In this document: piece after piece, positions 7,494 through 16,500 of the stretch
Layout: each line of letters starts with the position of its first letter
Position numbering within the stretch: the first letter of the stretch is position 1
Source: Clostridiales bacterium
GTDB lineage: Bacteria > Bacillota > Clostridia > Oscillospirales > Oscillospiraceae
DNA length: 28,075 nt
Assembly: GCA_019423635.1 (NCBI GenBank)
Contig: JAHZBA010000033.1
Coordinates: 1 to 28,075, forward strand
Reading direction: 5' to 3'
The notes under the pieces: generated by a model
What the model was told of the DNA's origin: nothing
The model's input: the letters and a program-made list of their open reading frames with translations, nothing else
Database searches by the model: none
Position numbers and translations under genes: made by a program

Positions 7494-7610
7494 GGGGGAG
7501 GAGCGGCAGGGAGGGAACACCCGGAAAGATCGACGGCAGCCGGTTCCCGCAGCCCGCCCCATGCCGGATGCACCGCTGTCCTGCCCCGGGGCCGCCGGAT
7601 GGAAATCCCG

Positions 7611-7641
7611 TGGACGCCGGTTCGGCCGCCTGTGCTAAAAT
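7611..7641 (+). promoter_or_regulatory. Possible extended -10 promoter of the FHA/kinase locus
   Basis: TGCTAAAAT (7633-7641) gives a TGn-extended -10 hexamer, with a weak TGGACG (7611-7616) 19 bp upstream of the hexamer. It lies about 155 bp before the first FHA gene, and no better candidate is seen in this gap. Confidence 0.35.
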
Positions 7642-7797
7642 CCCCCCTATAGTCACCGCGGCGGGCCGCAGGGCGGCCGGGCGGAAGACTTCATGGGAAA
7701 GCCCATGAACTGCGCCGGCGGGCTTTGCCCGCAGGAAAAACCGTTTGCCGGCGTTCAAGCGCGCGGACGATGGCAAGCTGGCTGGGAGGTCCGAGGG

Positions 7798-8394
7798 ATG
7801 CGTGTCGTCTATTTTATCCTGGGGGCTGCGGCGCTGATGCTGCTGGGGGCATTGGTGGGACTGCTGCCGCTGCTGCTGGGACGGTACTTCAACCGCCCCG
7901 GTCTGGGGAAGCTGGGAATGCTGTGTTGCATCTTCGGCGGTCTGCTGCCGGGGCTGGAGCTTCCGGTGGCCATCGGCTTTGTCCTGGCGATTTTCATCAA
8001 GAAAACGGACTTCGTCTGGCCCCAGCGAAGCCCCTCTCCGCCGCCCCGGCAGGACCCCGCGCCCAGGCCCATGCAGGGCAATACGCTGTATGTCACGGCA
8101 TTGTCCGGTCCGCTGCGGGGGCAGTCCTACCCGGTGGGACAGGATGGGCTGCTGTTTGGGTGCGATGCCGGCTGCGCCGTCCGGTTCCCCGCCGGCACGC
8201 CGGGCATCAGCCACCGGCACTGCTGCATCCGCTGGCAGCAGGGGGTGCCGGTGCTGCTGGATTTGAACTCCACCTACGGAACCTTTATGGGGGACGGGCG
8301 AAAGCTGCCGCCCAGCTATCCGGCCCAGCTGGCGGCGGGAAGCAGGTTCTACCTGGGCGGCACCGGCTGCCTGTTTCAGCTCACGCTGCCGTGA
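7798..8394 (+). CDS. Membrane FHA-domain protein
   Basis: This 198-residue protein has two predicted transmembrane helices at about residues 5-27 and 45-67. A Pro/Arg-rich linker of about 25 residues follows, then a C-terminal FHA domain (about 97-198). The phosphothreonine-binding SxxH is present as SHRH, and NSTYGT supplies the Asn/Gly loop. FHA domains bind phosphothreonine peptides, so this is a membrane-bound reader for the kinases further along. The ATG at 7798 has GGGAGG eight bases upstream and starts exactly at the first hydrophobic helix. It is the first gene of the signalling locus and lies 36 bp from the next. The conserved FHA Gly-Arg is replaced by Gly-Cys (LLFGCDAG), which may weaken binding. 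Confidence 0.85.
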   Translation: MRVVYFILGAAALMLLGALVGLLPLLLGRYFNRPGLGKLGMLCCIFGGLLPGLELPVAIGFVLAIFIKKTDFVWPQRSPSPPPRQDPAPRPMQGNTLYVTALSGPLRGQSYPVGQDGLLFGCDAGCAVRFPAGTPGISHRHCCIRWQQGVPVLLDLNSTYGTFMGDGRKLPPSYPAQLAAGSRFYLGGTGCLFQLTLP

Positions 8395-8430
8395 CATCAC
8401 GCGGCGCAAACCAATGAGGAGGAAGATACC

Positions 8431-9102
8431 ATGGAGATTAAAACGTCAATGGTCACATGCCCCGGCTGCGGCCATCCCTACGACAGTGCCAAAAATCCCC
8501 GCTGCCCGCGCTGCGGCGGCTTTGCCCCCACGGAGAACCCCGGCGGCACAGGCGGGTTCACCCCCACCGAGCCGCTGGGCGGCGGGTTTACTCCCACGGA
8601 GGCCCCCATGGGCGCGGCCGGCGGGCCGTACAACGCCAATTTCGGCGCGACCATGCCTCCGGACGGGACTCCGGCGGCCGGCGGCGGGAGCAATCCCTTT
8701 GATGTGCCCACCGTGGTCGGCGGCGGCAGGGCCGACGGGGATCTCGCAGAGCCGGTGGTGGGCTGGCTGGTGTGCATTGAGGGACCTGCCCGGGGCACCG
8801 ATTACCGCCTCCACGCCGGATACAACTACATCGGCCGGGAGTCCGGGGACGTGCGCATCCGCGGCGACCAGCAGATCTCCCGCCAGAACCACGCCATGGT
8901 GGCCTATGACAGCGGCGAGCATCTGTACTTTGTCGGCCCCTCCGCCGGACGCAACCTGATTAAGGTGAACGGCCATGCGGTGCTGCAGGCCGTTGAGATC
9001 AAGAACTACGATGTCATCTCGATTGGCACCACCAAGCTGATTTTTATGGGACTGTGCGGCCAGCAGTTCAGTTGGGAAAAGAGGGAATTGGGAAATGGCT
9101 GA
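8431..9102 (+). CDS. Zinc-ribbon FHA-domain protein with repeated PTE motifs
   Basis: This 223-residue soluble protein begins with a zinc ribbon (CPGC, residues 10-13; CPRC, 25-28). Next come three near-repeats GGFAPTE, GGFTPTE and GGFTPTE (29-57) and a Gly/Pro-rich linker. A C-terminal FHA domain (about 115-215) carries the canonical residues: GRESGD, SRQNH and KVNG. The threonines T34, T44/T46 and T54/T56 are plausible phosphoacceptors; phosphorylated N-terminal threonines bound by the protein's own FHA domain are known in mycobacterial GarA. That parallel is inference. The ATG at 8431 follows GAGGAGGA. The 3' end overlaps the phosphatase start by 8 bp, indicating translational coupling. 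Confidence 0.9.
   Translation: MEIKTSMVTCPGCGHPYDSAKNPRCPRCGGFAPTENPGGTGGFTPTEPLGGGFTPTEAPMGAAGGPYNANFGATMPPDGTPAAGGGSNPFDVPTVVGGGRADGDLAEPVVGWLVCIEGPARGTDYRLHAGYNYIGRESGDVRIRGDQQISRQNHAMVAYDSGEHLYFVGPSAGRNLIKVNGHAVLQAVEIKNYDVISIGTTKLIFMGLCGQQFSWEKRELGNG
8515..8601 (+). repeat. Three in-frame repeats encoding GGF(A/T)PTE
   Basis: Repeat units of 21 bp at 8515-8535, 8551-8571 and 8581-8601 each encode Gly-Gly-Phe-(Ala/Thr)-Pro-Thr-Glu. They lie directly after the zinc ribbon of the FHA protein. Codon choice differs between copies (for example TTT/TTC and ACG/ACC), suggesting that selection maintains the peptide. Confidence 0.85.
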
Positions 9103-10135
9103 TGTGACCAATTTGAGGCCGGAAGGGACCTCCTCCGATGGGGAGGAGGTCCTTTCTTCGCTCACGGCTGCGGCAGGAGCGCCGGACGGAACAGCCCCTG
9201 CGGAAGGGGCCTCTGAGACGCGGGAGAGCGCGGCGTGGGAGCTGTGGCTGAAGGCGCCCGGGGCCGGCGGGATTTCCTGCGGCGGCTGGGCGGGACTGGG
9301 CCTTCTGGCAGGCCTTTTGACGGCCGCTGCCGCGGCGGCGGTCTCGGTCTGGCTGCGCCGGCGGAAAGTGCGGCCGGCCCGGAGTGCGGAGGCGCGCTGG
9401 AGCGGGACCGTCAGCGTGGAAAAGCTCCACGAGCAGGGAGCCCGGCCCGGCCAGCAGGACTGCTTCTTTGTCTCCCCGGCGGAAGAGGCCGCCGGGCTGC
9501 TGGCGGTGGTGGCCGACGGTATGGGAGGCCTTGCCGATGGGGACAAGGTGAGTCAGGCGGCGGTGTCCGCCATGGCGCAGGGGTTCTACCATGTCAAGGG
9601 CACGCCCCGGCAGGTTCTGCTTCAGCTGGCGGAGCAGGCGAATTCCGCGGTGAACCGCCTTCTGGGCGAGGACGGTGTCTGTCGCAGCGGGTCTACCCTG
9701 ATCGCAGGATTGATCCGGGACGGGGCGTTCCACTACCTGTCCGTGGGGGACAGCCGCATCTGCCTCTACCGTGAGGGGGTGCTCTGTCAGCTCAACCGGG
9801 AGCATACCTACCGCAATGAGCTGTATGTCCGCTATGTAAACGGTGAGGAGACCCTGGAGGAGGCGGAGGAGCATCCGCAGGGGGCGGGCCTGTCCAGCTT
9901 CCTGGGGATGGGGCAGCTGAATTACATCGACCTGCCCGCCGAACCGGTGACGGTGCTGCCGGGGGACCGCTTTGTGCTGATGAGCGACGGGGTGTACAAC
10001 GCCCTCACCCAGCAGGAGCTGGCCGCGGCCCTGGCCCGGGGACCGGGACAGACGGCACAGGCGCTGCATGAGGCCATCCAGGCAAAGGGCTATCAGAATC
10101 AGGACAACTACACGGCGGTCATTTTGAATTGCTGA
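9095..10135 (+). CDS. Membrane-anchored PPM (PP2C-type) Ser/Thr phosphatase
   Basis: This 346-residue protein begins with an acidic, low-complexity segment (1-60). A single transmembrane helix follows (about 64-87) with a basic flank (WLRRRK). The PP2C-type catalytic domain covers about 102-346: VADGMGGLADGD with metal-binding Asp141, GSTLIAGLI, SVGDSRICLY, LMSDGVYN and the terminal QDNYTAVIL. The usual RNED motif is changed to GQQD (Asp122), though the metal-coordinating Asp is kept. It should dephosphorylate targets of the neighbouring kinases, manganese- or magnesium-dependently, on the cytoplasmic side. Its ATG overlaps the preceding gene by 8 bp. A strong terminator-like hairpin lies inside its first codons (9126-9155), which is odd. 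Confidence 0.92.
   Translation: MADVTNLRPEGTSSDGEEVLSSLTAAAGAPDGTAPAEGASETRESAAWELWLKAPGAGGISCGGWAGLGLLAGLLTAAAAAAVSVWLRRRKVRPARSAEARWSGTVSVEKLHEQGARPGQQDCFFVSPAEEAAGLLAVVADGMGGLADGDKVSQAAVSAMAQGFYHVKGTPRQVLLQLAEQANSAVNRLLGEDGVCRSGSTLIAGLIRDGAFHYLSVGDSRICLYREGVLCQLNREHTYRNELYVRYVNGEETLEEAEEHPQGAGLSSFLGMGQLNYIDLPAEPVTVLPGDRFVLMSDGVYNALTQQELAAALARGPGQTAQALHEAIQAKGYQNQDNYTAVILNC
9126..9155 (+). promoter_or_regulatory. Terminator-like hairpin inside the start of the PPM gene
   Basis: GGACCTCCTCC (9126-9136) is perfectly complementary to GGAGGAGGTCC (9142-9152), with a 5-base loop, and TTTCTT follows. The stem lies 31 bases after the phosphatase ATG and 24 bases after the FHA stop. It could act as an attenuator or partial terminator between the FHA gene and the rest of the locus, or it may only reflect a Gly/Glu/Ser-coding stretch. 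Confidence 0.5.
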
Positions 10136-10156
10136 CCGGGTTTGAGGAGGACATCC

Positions 10157-10864
10157 ATGCTGGAGATCGCAAGCTATACGGACATCGGGGGCCGGGCCCG
10201 GAACGAGGATACGGTCCGATCTGTCACCCGGGGAGAGGAGGCGCTGTGCCTGGTGCTGGCCGACGGGCTGGGCGGCCATGGCGGCGGGGAGCTGGCCTCC
10301 GCGGCGGCGGCGGAGAGCATCTGCCGGGGCTGGGACGGAACGGCGGACGCCGGGACGCTGACGGCCCTGGTGCGGGAGGCAAACCGCCGGGTGCTGGAGC
10401 TCCAGACGCCCCAGTGCGCCATGAAGACCACGGTAACGGTGCTGACTCTGGCGGGGAACCGGGCCGTCTGGGCCCATGCCGGAGATTCCCGGCTGTACTG
10501 CTTCCGGGACGGGAAGCTGACCTTCCAGACCAGGGATCACAGCGCGGCGCAGCTGGGGGTGCTGCTGGGGGACATCACCGTGGATCAGATCCGCTTCCAC
10601 GAGGACCGCAGCCGGGTGCTCCGGGCCCTGGGCCAGGACGGCGAGCTGACGGTGGAGACCGGTGCGTGGACGCTGGACGGCGAAAGAGCGGCGTTTTTGC
10701 TGTGCAGCGACGGCTTTTGGGAGTATGTACTGGAGCCGGAGATGGAGGCGGATCTGGCAGAGGCCGCCGGACCGGAGGACTGGCTGGAGCGGATGCGCCG
10801 GCGGCTGAGGGAGCGGATTCCCCCGGACAACGACAACAACACCGCTGCTGCGGTCTGGGTGTGA
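10157..10864 (+). CDS. Soluble PPM (PP2C-type) Ser/Thr phosphatase
   Basis: This compact 235-residue phosphatase consists only of the catalytic domain. Conserved motifs in order are GGRARNEDTV (Asp18), VLADGLGGHGGGE (Asp36), WAHAGDSRLYCF, LLCSDGFWEYV, and PPDNDNNTAAAVWV at the C-terminus. All metal-binding aspartates are present. The ATG at 10157 is preceded by GAGGAGG with six bases of spacing; the in-frame TTG at 10142 overlaps that site and is rejected. It lies 21 bp after the membrane PPM gene. Having both a membrane and a soluble phosphatase mirrors the membrane and soluble kinases downstream. No transmembrane or extra domains are seen. Confidence 0.93.
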   Translation: MLEIASYTDIGGRARNEDTVRSVTRGEEALCLVLADGLGGHGGGELASAAAAESICRGWDGTADAGTLTALVREANRRVLELQTPQCAMKTTVTVLTLAGNRAVWAHAGDSRLYCFRDGKLTFQTRDHSAAQLGVLLGDITVDQIRFHEDRSRVLRALGQDGELTVETGAWTLDGERAAFLLCSDGFWEYVLEPEMEADLAEAAGPEDWLERMRRRLRERIPPDNDNNTAAAVWV

Positions 10865-11084
10865 GAACCGGCCTTCTCAGCCGGGGAACGCCGGCCCTTT
10901 CCCGCCGTAGTCCGCGGGTTTTCCCGCAATGGACTGGGATTGCCGCGGAAACACCCCTGGTCCGATGAAAAAACCGGTCCGTCCGGTGTCCCCTGGTGAT
11001 CGGGACGGATGCTGGGGTCTGTTTACAAAAGACGCGTATTTGGGCCTGTTTGAACGGGCCCTAAGAGAGATAGGAGGATTTCAC

Positions 11085-12449
11085 ATGAAAAAACGTTTCT
11101 TTTCCATGGCGCTGGCATTGGTGGTTTTGTGCGGCCTCGTCACAGGGACCGCGTCGGCCTCCGGCGCAGGCAGTACGGCGGTCACCGCGGCCAGAAACGG
11201 CGTTGCCCGGGTTCTGACGACCTATGAGGTGGCGCTGTACCAGGCGGACAGCGGGGAATACATCGGATCGTTGAACGGCTATTCCTCCGGCAGCTCCTTC
11301 GGCGTGGGAACTGCGGGCAAGGAGACGGACATCTTTGTCACCAACCGCCATGTCGTGACACAGGAGGACGGCTTGAGGGAGCTGGACGGGACCGCGTACC
11401 TTCTGAAATATCAGATCACCGGCTACTACATCCTGCTGGACAATTATGCCTACAACTCCGAGACCTTCACCCTGGACCCCAGCCGGGCCGTTCCCTGCTC
11501 GGTGATCTACCTGGGAGAAAACGAGGACGCGGATGTGGCGGTCCTCAAGGCGGCGGAGGTCGTCCAGGGCCGGACGGCTCTGCCGCTGCTGGACGATGAG
11601 GGCAGCCTGGAGGTGGCGGCACGGGTGAGCAGCCTGGGCTATCCCGGCTCCTCGGACGGCGCCACTTCCGAGCAGTATCTGCTGGCGGGCGTGGACGATG
11701 TGACGGTGAACAGCGGCGACATCTCCCGGTTTTACGACAGCGTATCGGTCACCGACAACAACAGCGGCGCCTTGACGGGGCATCTGATTCAGCACAACGC
11801 GGCCATCAACAGCGGCAATTCCGGCGGCCCTCTGGTGGATCAAAACGGAGCGGTGGTGGGCATCAACACCTATACCTATCATGGCGGAAGCCAGGCCGTC
11901 TCCAACAGCTACTATGCTCTGCGCATCCAATATGCCAAGGACGCCTTGCATCAGCTGAATCTCCCCTTTGACGTCTACAAATCCTCTGCCGTCCCGGTCT
12001 GGGCCATTGCGGCGGCAGCAGCAGCCGCTGTGGCCGTGGTGATCGTAATCGTTCTGCTGGCGCGCAAAAAGAAGCCGGCGGAACAGACCGGCGGCCCGAT
12101 CCCCGGCCCCGCCCCGGTGCAGGAAGTGCGCATCCAGGGGCAGACCGGCGCCTTTGCCGGGCGGCGCTTCGCCGTCGGCACCCAGGTGCGCATCGGCAGG
12201 GACCCCGCCGCAAACGATCTGGTCTACCCGGAGGACACCCACGGAATCAGCGGCCGGCACTGTGTGGTCACACTCTCCGGAGGACAGGTGATGCTGACGG
12301 ATCTGGGCTCCAGCTATGGCACCTTCCTGGCCGGCGGACAGCGGCTGACGCCCAACCAGCCGGTGCCGCTGCGTGTGGGAGACCGGTTCTGCTTGGGCTC
12401 TGACAAGGAGAGCTTTGTCATCACCGGCAAAGGGGGCAGCATGACATGA
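11085..12449 (+). CDS. Exported trypsin-like serine protease with transmembrane helix and C-terminal FHA domain
   Basis: This is a 454-residue protein. A signal peptide (1-25, MKKRFFSMALALVVLCGLVT onward) leads a trypsin-like domain with the triad His89 (TNRHVV), Asp150 (EDADVAVLK) and Ser246 (NSGNSGGPL), similar to the DegP/HtrA fold but without a PDZ domain. One transmembrane helix at about 305-327 ends in ARKKK. The cytoplasmic tail holds an FHA domain (about 340-450) with intact IGRD, SGRH and SSYGT. The protease therefore faces outside while the phosphothreonine reader faces the kinases inside. The ATG at 11085 follows TAGGAGG; the longer in-frame ORF from 10929 is spacer. The last codons overlap the kinase start (ATGA). 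Confidence 0.93.
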   Translation: MKKRFFSMALALVVLCGLVTGTASASGAGSTAVTAARNGVARVLTTYEVALYQADSGEYIGSLNGYSSGSSFGVGTAGKETDIFVTNRHVVTQEDGLRELDGTAYLLKYQITGYYILLDNYAYNSETFTLDPSRAVPCSVIYLGENEDADVAVLKAAEVVQGRTALPLLDDEGSLEVAARVSSLGYPGSSDGATSEQYLLAGVDDVTVNSGDISRFYDSVSVTDNNSGALTGHLIQHNAAINSGNSGGPLVDQNGAVVGINTYTYHGGSQAVSNSYYALRIQYAKDALHQLNLPFDVYKSSAVPVWAIAAAAAAAVAVVIVIVLLARKKKPAEQTGGPIPGPAPVQEVRIQGQTGAFAGRRFAVGTQVRIGRDPAANDLVYPEDTHGISGRHCVVTLSGGQVMLTDLGSSYGTFLAGGQRLTPNQPVPLRVGDRFCLGSDKESFVITGKGGSMT

Positions 12450-13507
12450 TGGTCAACGGCACGCAGCTGTGCCCCAGCTGTATGCGTCCGGCGCAGGGGG
12501 AGCGCTGTCCCCACTGCGGCGGCGATCTTCAAAGGGAAAACCCGGCCTTCCTGCTCCCGGTGGGAGCCAGCCTCTGCGGCGGGGAGGGCGGCCGCTATCT
12601 CCTGGGCGCCTCTCTGGGCCAGGGGGGATTCGGTGCGACCTACATCGGGCTGGAGCAGGGGAGCGGCCGGCGGGTGGCGGTGAAGGAGTACTTTCCCACC
12701 CGGTGCGCCCGGCGAGCGGACGACGGAGTGACGGTGGAGGCCCTGCCCGGCATGGATGAGGTCTATGCCGGCGGGCGGTACAGCTTCGTCAAGGAGGCCC
12801 GGGTGCTCTCGGAGCTGGAGGGAATGCCCTCGGTGGTGCAGGCCCTGGCCTATCTGGAGACCAACAACACCGCGTACCTGGTCATGGAGTACCTGGAGGG
12901 CACGCCGCTGCACCGCATGGTGGACACCAGGAGCGGAAAGCGCATCCCGCCGGAAAAGCTGCTGCCTCCGCTGAAAAAGCTGCTCTATGACGTCAGTCTG
13001 CTCCATGAGAAAAAGGTGCTCCACCGGGACATCGCCCCGGACAACATCCTGTGGATGCCCGACGGCTCTTTGAAGCTGCTGGATTTCGGCAGCGCCCGCT
13101 CCATGGAGGACGGAAAGTCCATGACCGTGATGCTCAAGCACGGCTTCGCCCCGGTGGAGCAGTACCAGAGCCACGGCCAGGGCTCCTACACCGACGTGTA
13201 CGCCATGGCGGCCACCATTTACTACTGCCTGACCGCCACGGTGCCGATGCAGTCCACGGAGCGTCTGCTGGGCGGCGAGGCGGCCCGGCTCAAGCGGCCC
13301 ACCGCCTTGGGTGTGGCACTGGCGCCGGAGGAGGAAGAGGCACTGCTGTGGGGCCTGGAGATCCTTCCCCAGGCCCGGCCTCAGACCATGGGGGAATTTG
13401 CCCGGCGGCTGTTCCCGGACCTGGCGCCTCCGGCAGAACCTCCGTCTCCGCCTGCCCGCCGCCCCGGTCTCTGGCGCCGGCTCTGGAACGCCCTGCGGGG
13501 GCGGTGA
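12446..13507 (+). CDS. Soluble zinc-ribbon Ser/Thr protein kinase
   Basis: This 353-residue protein has an N-terminal zinc ribbon (Cys9, Cys12, Cys21, Cys24) followed by a Hanks-type kinase domain (about 51-320). Visible elements are the glycine loop GQGGFGATY, Lys80 in VAVKEYFP, the catalytic loop HRDIAPDN (Asp195), DFGSAR (Asp213), and KHGFAPVEQYQ in place of the usual GTPxYMAPE. All catalytic residues are kept, so it should be active. There is no transmembrane helix; the C-terminal tail is proline-rich, then basic and aromatic (RRPGLWRRLWNALRGR), and could touch the membrane. Translation is coupled to the protease gene by a 4-base ATGA overlap; ATG at 12449 is an equivalent start. Confidence 0.93.
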   Translation: MMVNGTQLCPSCMRPAQGERCPHCGGDLQRENPAFLLPVGASLCGGEGGRYLLGASLGQGGFGATYIGLEQGSGRRVAVKEYFPTRCARRADDGVTVEALPGMDEVYAGGRYSFVKEARVLSELEGMPSVVQALAYLETNNTAYLVMEYLEGTPLHRMVDTRSGKRIPPEKLLPPLKKLLYDVSLLHEKKVLHRDIAPDNILWMPDGSLKLLDFGSARSMEDGKSMTVMLKHGFAPVEQYQSHGQGSYTDVYAMAATIYYCLTATVPMQSTERLLGGEAARLKRPTALGVALAPEEEEALLWGLEILPQARPQTMGEFARRLFPDLAPPAEPPSPPARRPGLWRRLWNALRGR

Positions 13508-13516
13508 CAAAAAAGA

Positions 13517-13545
13517 GTGCATTATGGGACTTTTTTGAGTATAAT
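13517..13545 (+). promoter_or_regulatory. Possible internal promoter before the membrane kinase
   Basis: A perfect TATAAT (13540-13545) lies 29 bp before the ATG at 13575, in the 67-bp gap between the two kinase genes, which is AT-rich compared with its surroundings. The -35 region (around GTGCAT, 13517-13522) is poor. The larger kinase may have some expression of its own. Confidence 0.45.
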
Positions 13546-13574
13546 ACAACTTGCACAGAGAGAAGGTGAGCCGG

Positions 13575-16500
13575 ATGGAACATCATTTCTGCCCCTACTG
13601 TATGGCCCCCGTGGAGGAGGGAAAGCCCTGCGGAGCCTGCGGACTGACCCGGGGCAGCTATACCCCGTCGCCCCATCACCTGCCGCCGGGCACGGTTCTG
13701 AAAGAGCGCTATCTGGTGGGCCGGGTGCTGGGGGAGGGCGGCTTTGGCATTACATACATCGGCTGTGATTTACAGCTGGAGCTGAAGGTTGCCATCAAGG
13801 AGTATTTCCCCACGGACAAGGCCAGCCGGGTGTCTCAGGCGTCCTTGGATGTGGCCAGCTACACCGGTGCGGCGGGCGTCAACTACGACAAGGGGCTGAA
13901 AAAATTCCTCCAGGAGGCCCGGACCATTGCCCGGATGGATAAGCAGCCGGTGATTGTCAATGTCCGGGACTTTTTTGAGATCAACCACACCGCGTATATC
14001 GTGATGGAGTATGTGGAGGGCACCACATTCAAAGAGCTGGTGGAGCAGCGGGGCGGGCGTATCCCGGCCGGGGAGCTGCTGTACCTCATCGAGCCGCTGT
14101 TCTTCGCCCTGAAGGAGATGCACGGCAACGGGCTGATCCACCGGGACATCAGCCCGGAAAATCTGATGCTGGAAAAGGGCGAGGTGCGGCTGCTGGATTT
14201 CGGCTGTGCCAGGGAATCCGCCGACGGCGGCAATACGCTGACCATTGCCCTTAAGCACGGCTACGCCCCGGTGGAGCAGTACCAGAGCAAGGGCCAGGGC
14301 CCCTGGACCGACGTGTACGCTCTGGCGGCCACCCTCTACTACTGCCTCACAGGCCGAAAGCCCCCTCAGGCCATGGACCGGCTGGTGGAGGATGAGCTGA
14401 TTCCACCCCGGAAGCTGGGGGTGGATCTGACCCAGCAGCAGGAGAAGGCCCTGCTGTACGGCATGGGCGTGCCGCCCAAGCGGCGCTTCCAGAGCATGGA
14501 GGAGTTTCACACGGCGCTGTATGAGGGGTTTGTCCCCGGTGCGCAGGAGGAGGCCAGACAAAAATCCGCCGCCGCAGTCCGCGAGGCGCCGCCGGAGGAG
14601 GCGGAGCGCGGGGAGACGGCAGGGGAGGCGGACAGTGCCGGAGCGGCCGGCCCGGCCCAGCCCTCCCTCCTGGCGGCGTGGCTGAGACAGAACCGGCTGC
14701 TGGCGGGAGGCATTGCGGCGGCAGCGGCGCTGGCCATCCTGCTGAGCGCAGTGCTGCCCCGGCTGCTGGGACCGTATGCGCCGGACGGCACCCCGGTCTC
14801 GGAGCCGGCGGAGATCCCAGGGGAATCCGCTCCGTCCGACACCGCTTACCGGGACCATCTGGCCCGGATCATGGAGACCGCGGCGTGGCTGCGGCAGGAC
14901 GACGTGGAGGTGGAGGAGGCCGAGCTGCGCGAGCGGCTGGAGGCCCTGCCCATTGACCTGCTGTTCGCCGACGCCGTCCGCGTGACCACCCTGGCGGAGC
15001 TGGAGGAGGCTTTGAGCAGCGGGGACCGGCCCGTCGTCATCGCCGCGGATCTTTTGTATCCGGCGGACCGCGAGGGCAGCCTGAACAGCTCCGTTCCCGT
15101 CCTTGTCAGCGAGGGCGTGACGGTCACGGTGCCGTGGGAGAACTACGGGGAGTATGAAAACGCGGAGAGAAGCGAGGGCCGCTGGACCGTAGACGGGAGT
15201 CTTTTAATCAACCGGGGAACCATCCGGGGCCAGATTCACATGGGGGACTGGGACAGCGACGGAGAAACGGAGACCAACCTGCTGGTCAACTACGGCACCC
15301 TGCACAGCGACCTGGGCGCCGGGTACGAGGAAAACAGTTATAACGTGGTGGTCAATCTGAACGTTATGAGCATCCCCAGAACCCAGTTCCGAATGACCAG
15401 CTTCTACAACCTGGGGACCCTGCTTCACGGGATGCTTGCCCCGGAGGGGGAGACGCCCATGGTCACCACGCCTAAGGGCGGGGATTATTTCATCGACCTC
15501 ATCGGGTGCTACTTCTATAACGGCGGCGAGATCGTGCTGGAGGGCCGGGACGAGGACTGCTGGAGCAGACTGGATGTGGCGGACAACACCCGGTTTGTCA
15601 ATGCCGGGACAATCCGGCTGGGGGCCTTTGGCGAGCTGAACCAGCAGAGCACCCTGCTGAATCGCGGCGAGATAACCTCCGAGGACAGCACCGCGCAGCT
15701 GAACAATCGGGGCTGGCTGTGGAACACCGGGACCAGCTGCGCAATGGACCGGAGCCTGCGCTGCGAGAACACAGGACTGGTCCAGGCCGGGCTGGAGACG
15801 CCGGTGGATCTGTCCGCAGTCCGGAATGACGGCGGCGGCGCGGTGCTTCCCTTCGGCTGGTATGACGGGTGGGAGGAACCGGCGGACGTCCGGATCATAT
15901 CCAGCGAGGAGGAGCTCCACCAGGCCCTGGAGGACCGGAGCTGCACGCTGATCGGCTTCGGAGACGGCGTCTCACTGACGCTGACCGGGGATCTGATCCT
16001 CACCAAGGGCCTTGTCATCCCGTCTGAGGCGTCGTTGACCATGGAGGGTGCCAGATTGACCGTGGCGGGGGAGGGCGGCTATCTGTGCGCCGACGGCCCC
16101 ATCGACCTGCGAAGCGGCGTGTTCACCGTCCGGGACGAGGCGGTGGCGTCGGTATGTGAGCTGCGGGACTGCGGCGGGGTCACGTTGAAAAACCAGGGAT
16201 ATCTGATGCTTCGCAGCGGCCTGCGCCCCAACGACGGAGCGGTGATCGAACTGTCCGACGCCCGCTATCTTTGCAGCGTGGGGCCCCTGGAGCTGCATGA
16301 GGCCCGGGTGAGCATCGAGAACGCGCTGCTGCGCGGCCTGGGCGGGGTGGAGCTGTATGGCTGCACGGTGGAGATCGGGGAGCCCGGCGAATTCCTGACG
16401 GACGGCTGCGGGGTCTACTTTGACCCGGACACCGTGATCACCAACCGCGGCGGGATTGTGACCAACGGCTGGGGGAGGCAGGAGTACGCCTGCCGGCTGA

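Larger units (their letters stand above)
7334..7797 (+). other. 464-bp intergenic region with two hairpins and a possible promoter
   Basis: No credible gene is seen here. The region holds the two terminator-like hairpins at 7350-7381 and 7455-7493, and a possible extended -10 promoter at 7611-7641 serving the FHA/kinase locus. The remainder is GC-rich with weak inverted repeats, for example around 7691-7708, and I could not assign a function to it. Confidence 0.6.

Noticed and set aside
11022..11042. TTTACA followed 9 bp later by TATTTG before the protease gene, resembling the Pho promoter spacing
   Set aside because: The -10 is poor and the 11-bp-spaced TTACA units upstream are absent.
10929..11084. 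In-frame N-terminal extension of the protease by 52 residues
   Set aside because: It lies upstream of a good ribosome site and of a textbook signal peptide beginning at 11085; the extension is intergenic.
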